Assembly (NCBI RefSeq): GCF_023006325.1 | Contig: NZ_JAINDF010000006.1 | Coordinates: 124,001 to 188,000 of the forward strand | Origin: Kordiimonas marina | Lineage (GTDB): Bacteria; Pseudomonadota; Alphaproteobacteria; Sphingomonadales; Kordiimonadaceae | Direction of reading: 5' to 3' | DNA length: 64,000 nt | Shown here: positions 59,161-64,000 of the stretch, piece by piece | Layout of the letters: each line of letters begins with the position of its first letter | Numbering within the stretch: position 1 is the stretch's first letter | Made by a program: the position numbers and the translations under genes | The notes under the pieces: generated by a model | What the model saw: the letters and a program-made list of their open reading frames with translations, nothing else | Database searches by the model: none | What the model was told of the DNA's origin: nothing

Positions 59161-61014
59161 ATGTTACGCAACACCGTTTCATCGCTCGCGCTTCTTCTCG
59201 CGCTCTCAGCTTGCGGCCAGCCGAAGGGGGAGGCCGACAAGGCCCAGGGCCAGCAGCAAACAACGCAACAGGCAGCACCTGCCAAGCAGGACGTCCATGT
59301 GCGCCTGGCCGCCTTCTTCGACAAGGCGATGAAAGACCGCCTGGCCTTCAACCCGATGATGGCGGACCGCCTCGGCGACCACAGCAACAATGACAAATGG
59401 CCGGAACTGACCGATGCCGCTGCCGACAAGGAACTGGCGCTCTATAAAGCCCAGCTTGCGGAACTGCATACATTTGACGTGAGCCAGCTGACCGATGCGG
59501 AAAAACTGAGCTACCGCATTTTCGATATTACAGCCAAGCGTTACATCGCCAATGACCGCTGGCGCGATTACGGCTATCCGGTCAACCAGATGTTCGGCTG
59601 GCAGACCGCGATCCCGACCCATTTGATGACGGTGCATCAGGTCCGCAAGGTCCGGGACGCCATGTCCTACATCAAGCGGCTTGAGGGTGTGAAGCCCCTG
59701 ATGGAGGAGCTGACCGCCAATATGGAAAAACGCCAGAAGGAAGGCATCCTGCCGCCGAAGTTCGTTTTCCCGCTGGCCCTGTCGGCAACTGAAAACGTCC
59801 TCAAGGGCGCGCCGTTCGATGACGGACCGGACAGCATTCTCCTGGCCGACTTCCGCAAGAAAGTGGATGCGCTCCAGACCGACCCGCAGGTCAAGGATGA
59901 CCTGATCAAGCGCGCCAAGGAAGCGCTCCTGACCGGGTTCAAGCCGGGCTACGAGCTTCTGATCAAGACGCTGAAGGCCGAGGAAGCGGTAGCAACCACC
60001 GATGACGGCGCCTGGAAGTTCCCGGACGGTGACGCCTATTACGCCCAGATGCTGAAAAACAACACCACGACCGACATGACCGCCGAGCAGATCCATCAGC
60101 TGGGACTTGAGAATGTCGCGCGCATCCATAAACAGATGCAGGCGATCATGAAAGAGGTCGGCTTCAAGGGCACCTTGCAGGACTTCTTCCAATATACCCG
60201 CACCGACAAGCGGTTCTTCGAGCCGAACACCGAGGCTGGCCGCGAAGATTACCTCAAACGTGCCAATGCCTACCTGGACGGTATGCGTGCCAAGGTGCCG
60301 GAATATTTCGACCATTCGCCGAAGGCACCGCTTGAGGTCCATGCGGTTGAGAAGTACCGCGAAAAGTCGGCAGGCAAGGCCTTCTATAACCGCGGCGCGC
60401 CTGATGGCTCCCGTCCTGGCATCGTTTATGTCAACCTGCGGGACATGAGCTATATGCCGCTCTATCAGCTCGAAGCGCTGATGTATCACGAAGGCATTCC
60501 GGGCCACCATTTCCAGATTTCCTTCGCGCAGGAACTGCCGAACGTGCCGCTGTTCCAGCGGATCGCCCGCTTTACCGCCTTCAGCGAGGGCTGGGGCCTT
60601 TATACTGAGGAACTGGGCAAGGATATGGGCTTCTATCAGGACCCGTATTCCGACTTCGGCCGTCTGGCGATGGAACTGTGGCGTGCCTGCCGCCTGGTAG
60701 TGGATACCGGTATCCACGCCAAACATTGGACCCGCGAACAGGCGATCGACTATCTCCTCAAGAACACCCCGAACCCGAAAGGTGACGATGTGGCGGCGAT
60801 CGAGCGCTATATCGTGATGCCGGGGCAGGCGACTGCCTACATGGTTGGCAAGCTCAAGATCATGGAGCTCAGGCAGAAAGCCATGGATGAACTTGGCGAT
60901 AAGTTCGACTGGCGTGACTTCCATAAAGTGGTGCTGTCTTCGGGCGCCGTACCGCTTTCCATTTTGGAAGAAAACGTCAATGCCTGGATCAAGGGCTTGA
61001 AACAACAGGGGTAA
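59161..61014 (+). CDS. DUF885 family lipoprotein (putative metallopeptidase)
   Basis: A 617-aa secreted lipoprotein. Lipobox L-S-A-C at residues ~16-19, followed by a Gln-rich spacer. The long helical DUF885 domain ends with the zinc-type motif H443-E-G-I-P-G-H-H-F-Q, the family's HExxH-like site; R-x-x-x-F-S-E-G-W-G-L-Y follows. Members are presumed peptidases; substrate unknown. ATG 59161 has AAGGGA at 7 bases; the open frame before it is not protein-like. It ends in a strong terminator. Confidence 0.9.
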   Translation: MLRNTVSSLALLLALSACGQPKGEADKAQGQQQTTQQAAPAKQDVHVRLAAFFDKAMKDRLAFNPMMADRLGDHSNNDKWPELTDAAADKELALYKAQLAELHTFDVSQLTDAEKLSYRIFDITAKRYIANDRWRDYGYPVNQMFGWQTAIPTHLMTVHQVRKVRDAMSYIKRLEGVKPLMEELTANMEKRQKEGILPPKFVFPLALSATENVLKGAPFDDGPDSILLADFRKKVDALQTDPQVKDDLIKRAKEALLTGFKPGYELLIKTLKAEEAVATTDDGAWKFPDGDAYYAQMLKNNTTTDMTAEQIHQLGLENVARIHKQMQAIMKEVGFKGTLQDFFQYTRTDKRFFEPNTEAGREDYLKRANAYLDGMRAKVPEYFDHSPKAPLEVHAVEKYREKSAGKAFYNRGAPDGSRPGIVYVNLRDMSYMPLYQLEALMYHEGIPGHHFQISFAQELPNVPLFQRIARFTAFSEGWGLYTEELGKDMGFYQDPYSDFGRLAMELWRACRLVVDTGIHAKHWTREQAIDYLLKNTPNPKGDDVAAIERYIVMPGQATAYMVGKLKIMELRQKAMDELGDKFDWRDFHKVVLSSGAVPLSILEENVNAWIKGLKQQG

Positions 61015-61039
61015 GTCCCCATCTGTTGGAAACACCCGG

Positions 61040-61073
61040 CGGCGGCTTCTCTTGGGGCCGCCGTTTTCTTTTA
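61040..61073 (+). terminator. Terminator of the DUF885 gene
   Basis: CGGCGGC (61040-61046) pairs with GCCGCCG (61057-61063), 10-base loop, followed by TTTTCTTTTA. Confidence 0.88.
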
Positions 61074-61154
61074 AGTGTCATGTTTCCGTCAAGAAAGCGT
61101 CGTGCGATCCGTGGATACTGATCAAGCTTAGAAGGGTATGAAAGAGAGAAAAGA

Positions 61155-61346
61155 ATGTACCAACCTATCGACAGTAAAGGCCTTAGCCGTATTGTCAGCC
61201 TGGAACTCAGCCGGATGCATCCCGCCACGCGCGAGGAAGCCCACAAGGCTATGACAGGCCGTATCGGCGTCTATGACACCGACGGTACCGCTATCAAAGC
61301 TGGTATCGATGCGTATTTTGCCTCGCGCAATTTCCTCAATAATTGA
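61155..61346 (+). CDS. Small hypothetical protein, 63 aa
   Basis: A short polar protein containing two helical segments (L-S-R-I-V-S-L-E-L-S-R-M-H and R-E-E-A-H-K-A-M) and a final I-D-A-Y-F-A-S-R-N-F. No known motif is recognised. The ATG follows an AGAGAGAAAAGA purine stretch. It stands alone between the terminators at 61040 and 61380, so it has its own promoter. Codon use is like its neighbours, which argues for a real gene. Confidence 0.6.
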   Translation: MYQPIDSKGLSRIVSLELSRMHPATREEAHKAMTGRIGVYDTDGTAIKAGIDAYFASRNFLNN

Positions 61347-61379
61347 GGTCATAGGCCTTAAGGCCACTCCATAAACAAA

Positions 61380-61406
61380 GGGCCCCACACATATGTGCCG
61401 GGGCCC
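61380..61406 (-). terminator. Terminator of the DUF4170 gene
   Basis: GGGCCCC (61380-61386) and GGGGCCC (61400-61406) enclose a palindromic CACATATGTG. On the - strand a T-rich TTTGTTTATGG follows, so it fits the DUF4170 gene better than the + strand gene. Confidence 0.75.
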
Positions 61407-61431
61407 GTTCTGTATCTGGATGGGGGGAGGC

Positions 61432-61653
61432 TTATTCAGCCGGTTCCAGAAGTTTGTGCAGGTGTACCACGACATATTTGGTCATGGCATCATCCACATT
61501 GGCTTGGCTTACGCTGCGCCATGCTTTTTCCGCCTCATCAAAGCTCGGGTAGATGCCAACGATATCCAGCTTGCTGAGGTCGCTGAATTCCAGGGATTGC
61601 GGGTCTTTGACCTGGCCGCCAAAGACAAGGTGAAGAAGCTGCTTGTCCGCCAT
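61432..61653 (-). CDS. DUF4170 domain protein
   Basis: A 73-aa protein of the alphaproteobacterial DUF4170 family: LHLVFGGQVKDPQS, the motif G-I-Y-P-S-F-D-E-A-E-K-A-W-R, and the final V-H-L-H-K-L-L-E-P-x. Function unknown in the family. ATG 61653 has AGGAA about 9 bases upstream and is preferred to an in-frame ATG 105 bases further. Divergent from the ACT-domain gene. Confidence 0.82.
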   Translation of the reverse strand: MADKQLLHLVFGGQVKDPQSLEFSDLSKLDIVGIYPSFDEAEKAWRSVSQANVDDAMTKYVVVHLHKLLEPAE

Positions 61654-61746
61654 GAAATATGTTCCTGTTTCAAATCTGTGATTGTCCGGGCGGCGTTTAT
61701 TTAGCAAAATCACGGGAAAACGCCACCTTTTTCTTGGAGAGCAACA

Positions 61747-62286
61747 GTGAGCACCCATTCCCCCGACACCCTTCTCATCACTATCATAGGCCGTGACAGG
61801 GTCGGTGTTGTCTCCGCTGTGACCAGCTATCTGTTTGAAACGGGGGCTAATCTGGCCGACAGCGCCTTCGCGGTACTCGGGGAGGCGTTCGAGTTTTCCT
61901 GCGTGGCGGACTTCGGCGCCGGTGCCTCGGCTGAGGAAGTCCAGCAGGGCCTAGCTGGTCTTGATGTGCTGGAAGATGCCAGAATCACCGTGGCGCCGTT
62001 CCCGTTCAACCTCGTACGGGGCGATAGTGCCGCCATCACCCATGTCGTTGAGATCAGCGGCGGCGACAGGCCCGGCCTTGTTGCCCGTATCAGCGAGGTG
62101 TTGATGGAGTATGGCGCCAACATCGTGCGGATGAGCAGCAAGCGTATCCCCAGCAAGGACGGGTTCGACTATCGCACCCGCTTCGCCATCAGCGCAGGGC
62201 CGGAGCGGTTCGAACAGTTGGAGTCGGCACTTTACAATACCGCAGGCAGTTTGCGCCTCGACTGCAAGGTCGAAGCGCCAAACTGA
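61747..62286 (+). CDS. Double-ACT-domain protein, GcvR-like
   Basis: A 179-aa protein with two ACT domains: residues ~8-80 (LLITIIGRDRVGVVSAVTSY) and ~95-170 (H-V-V-E-I-S-G-G-D-R-P-G-L-V-A-R-I-S-E-V-L). In E. coli the same layout is GcvR, the glycine-cleavage repressor that works through GcvA; here no GcvA is nearby, so the partner is unknown. It starts at GTG (61747), with GGAG 8 bases upstream. No ATG fits better. Confidence 0.8.
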   Translation: MSTHSPDTLLITIIGRDRVGVVSAVTSYLFETGANLADSAFAVLGEAFEFSCVADFGAGASAEEVQQGLAGLDVLEDARITVAPFPFNLVRGDSAAITHVVEISGGDRPGLVARISEVLMEYGANIVRMSSKRIPSKDGFDYRTRFAISAGPERFEQLESALYNTAGSLRLDCKVEAPN

Positions 62287-62310
62287 TGCGCTAGGGAAGG
62301 CGGGGTAGCT

Positions 62311-62949
62311 TCAGGACGCGTGGGCGACGTTGGCGCCCGTGGTCATGGTGCTCTGGGTCTTGAGCCAGGCGACAAGGCCGTCAAACCCGACGTCCTTGAT
62401 CTTGGCGGAGAAAACATCCCGGTTGGTGATCAGAAGGTTGATGCCTTCGAATTCCAGATTGACGATCTGGAATTTGCCGTCCTTCTTGCGTACGCGCCAA
62501 TCTGCGAGGATGGGTTCCCCCTGGTCGCGGGCAACCTGAGTGCGCACGAACAGGTGACCATGTCGGCCGGAGGCCGGCTTGGTGCCGGTCACCTCAAGCG
62601 ACCGGAAGCCGATCTGGGTCATGCGCTTGTCAAACTCCGACACGATATAGTCGGTCATCGCGGCCATATAGGCGGCGCGCTGGGCCGGGGTCGCCGTGCG
62701 GTAATGGCGGCCGAGCATCCCCTTGGCAAGCAGGTCGATATCGGTTGCGTTCTCGAACAGCTTACGGAAAGCCTCATAGCGTTCCTTGCTGTTCATTTTG
62801 CTGTCGCTCCAGACGGCGATCACGTCCTTGGACAGGTTCTGGATGAATTCGATGGCCCCACGGGGGTCGTCGACCGCTGTCTGCCCCTGCGCTGCAGCAG
62901 GCAACGCGGGGACAAAAAGCAGGATCATAAGGGCGAAAAGGCGTTTCAT
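62311..62949 (-). CDS. MlaC-like phospholipid-binding periplasmic protein
   Basis: A 212-aa periplasmic protein of the MlaC/Ttg2D family, which ferries phospholipids between outer-membrane MlaA and inner-membrane MlaFEDB. Signal peptide to about residue 21. Family motifs: RKLFENATDIDLLAKGMLGRHY and W-R-V-R-K-K-D-G-K-F-Q-I-V-N-L-E-F-E-G-I-N-L. No other mla genes are in the window; the partner operon may lie elsewhere. Ribosome site GAGGAC. Confidence 0.9.
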   Translation of the reverse strand: MKRLFALMILLFVPALPAAAQGQTAVDDPRGAIEFIQNLSKDVIAVWSDSKMNSKERYEAFRKLFENATDIDLLAKGMLGRHYRTATPAQRAAYMAAMTDYIVSEFDKRMTQIGFRSLEVTGTKPASGRHGHLFVRTQVARDQGEPILADWRVRKKDGKFQIVNLEFEGINLLITNRDVFSAKIKDVGFDGLVAWLKTQSTMTTGANVAHAS

Positions 62950-63008
62950 TTTATAGTGTCCTCACTGTCAGCCTTTTTAGTAGCCTTGCGGTATCTGTCA
63001 GGCACCGA

Positions 63009-63431
63009 TTACTCGGCAGTTGCCTGGCGCAGATAGGCGATCAGGTTTTTACGTTCCTGAGCGCTCTTGAGACCGGCAAACGGCATCTTGTTGCCCGGCA
63101 GGAAAGCCTGCGGCTTGGTCAGCCACTTGTCCAGCTTGGCTTCGGTCCAGACAAAGTCCGCATCCTGAAGGGCTTTCGAATATTTATACCCCTCTGATGT
63201 ACCAACCTTCCGGCCAAACAGGCCGTTCAGGTTCGGGCCAATCCGGTGGCGTTGGGCACCGGACAGATTATGACATGCCTTGCAGCGGTTGAAAACACGT
63301 TCACCTACCTTGGCGTCACCTGCGGATGAGAAAGACGTATCGCTTACGCTGTCTTCCGCATGGGCGGTAACGGTCAGGTTTGCCAGGGCAAGGCCAGCGC
63401 CCAGGCTTAGGGTTAGGATCGATTTAATCAT
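63009..63431 (-). CDS. Class I c-type cytochrome
   Basis: A 140-aa periplasmic cytochrome c. Signal peptide to A-H-A (residue ~25). The heme motif is C50-K-A-C53-H54, and the sixth ligand Met116 is in G-N-K-M-P-F-A-G. RIGPNLNGLFGRKVG between them is typical of cytochrome c2/c550-type carriers. ATG 63431 has AGGAAAGAG upstream; the longer in-frame start at 63494 gives no signal peptide. It probably shuttles electrons between the bc1 complex and the aa3 oxidase. Confidence 0.93.
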   Translation of the reverse strand: MIKSILTLSLGAGLALANLTVTAHAEDSVSDTSFSSAGDAKVGERVFNRCKACHNLSGAQRHRIGPNLNGLFGRKVGTSEGYKYSKALQDADFVWTEAKLDKWLTKPQAFLPGNKMPFAGLKSAQERKNLIAYLRQATAE

Positions 63432-63548
63432 TCGTCTCTTTCCTCTTGATACAATGAGGCGGGGTAAAAAACCCCGCCGCATAATGGCTTGCAAAACTTA
63501 ATCGGAAATGAACAGCGATCAAGTGGTCTGCGTCATTCTGTCTGGCGG

Positions 63549-64000
63549 CTAGCCACCATGAAAAGGTTTAATTTCGCCAGATTTAAGGCGCGCCAGATAA
63601 CTGTCCAGCATCCCTTTGACTTCCTTGCGCATCACGAAGACACCGATCAGGTTCGGGAAGCCGAGCGCGAGCAGCGCAGCGTCCGCAAAGTCCATCACGG
63701 CAGTGAGCTGCATCATGGACCCCAGAATCACCGCCAGGAGATAGCACGCCTTATAGATGGTCGCGGAATGTTTCGCGTTACCGCCGGTCAGATAATCAAG
63801 CGCACGCTCACCGTAATAATAGTAGGTGATCGTGGTCGAGAAGGCGAACAGCGGAACAGCGACCGTCAGCACATAGCGGAAGCCGTTGAAGAAGGTGTCG
63901 AAGGCATAGGACGTCATGGCAATACCGTCACCGGTGTTGGCATTATTGGCGCCCGTGAGGATGATCACGAGGGCGGTCATGGTGCAGATGACGACCGTAT
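63549..64000 (-). CDS. Alanine/glycine:cation symporter family protein (5' part outside window)
   Basis: The C-terminal part of a sodium-coupled amino-acid transporter of the AGCS family. In-frame codons continue upstream of the ATG at 63980 to the window end, reading T-V-V-I-C-T-M-T-A-L-V-I-I-L-T-G. That matches the family motif near helix 9. FAFSTTITYYYYGERALDYL and MDFADAALLALGFPNLIGVF follow. The tail is hydrophilic and ends E-I-K-P-F-H-G-G. The true start lies beyond base 64000. Confidence 0.88.
   Translation of the reverse strand, partial: TVVICTMTALVIILTGANNANTGDGIAMTSYAFDTFFNGFRYVLTVAVPLFAFSTTITYYYYGERALDYLTGGNAKHSATIYKACYLLAVILGSMMQLTAVMDFADAALLALGFPNLIGVFVMRKEVKGMLDSYLARLKSGEIKPFHGG

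Noticed and set aside
1-64000. CRISPR arrays, insertion sequences, prophage genes, rRNA operons and replication origins
   Set aside because: I looked for regularly spaced repeats, transposase or integrase motifs and rRNA blocks and found none. The only mobile-DNA-like trace is the small insert at 39638-40033.

Overview
The window is GC-rich chromosomal DNA from an alphaproteobacterium. The evidence is the gene order: a Pcm-like methyltransferase, tolC, popZ and valS; then dgt-argS-SPOR-nagZ-scpA-scpB-tatABC-serS-surE-nlpD; then yajC-secD-secF; then aminotransferase-hom-glpX-recJ. Tiny alphaproteobacterial markers are also present: the aa3-oxidase subunit IV and DUF4170 proteins. The genus cannot be fixed from sequence alone; a marine, Kordiimonadales-like lineage would fit but is a guess.

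Region by region. 1-13 kb: envelope and housekeeping genes (TolC, the polar organiser PopZ, a two-DTG aspartic protease, ValRS), agmatinase, dihydroxyacid dehydratase, aspartate decarboxylase, exonuclease III and ErpA. 14-26 kb: one long, tightly packed + strand run from dgt to an NlpD-like lipoprotein, with many start/stop overlaps. It includes a site-2 protease homologue whose zinc-binding HExxH has become R-E-A-G-R. 26-37 kb: a DUF815 ATPase facing the YajC-SecD-SecF genes, then the aminotransferase/homoserine dehydrogenase/GlpX/RecJ run, and two identical tRNA-Glu genes with a clear promoter and terminator. 37-40 kb: a JmjC/cupin oxygenase, a VanX-type dipeptidase, and a small AT-rich rearranged patch. 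The patch holds a 49-codon Cys-rich gene, a decayed dipeptidase tail and a 23-bp direct repeat.

40-54 kb is the main accessory block: a nearly complete glutamylated-putrescine (Puu) catabolic locus. A - strand unit carries a PuuB oxidase, an unknown six-helix membrane protein, PuuD, PuuA, a class III aminotransferase and PuuC, and ends at a strong terminator. Divergent from it run GabD, a second PuuB-like oxidase, a TPR-sulfotransferase and a TonB-dependent receptor. An NhaC-family antiporter and a GntR/FCD regulator lie on the far side. Together these enzymes can take putrescine to succinate, and the agmatinase near 7 kb can supply putrescine. The 330-bp divergent promoter region carries the same unusual promoter/palindrome arrangement facing both ways.

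57-64 kb returns to ordinary genes: threonine dehydratase, a 36-residue oxidase subunit IV, HspQ, a DUF885 lipoprotein, DUF4170, a double-ACT (GcvR-like) protein, MlaC, a class I cytochrome c, and the C-terminal part of an alanine/glycine:cation symporter that runs off the window end.
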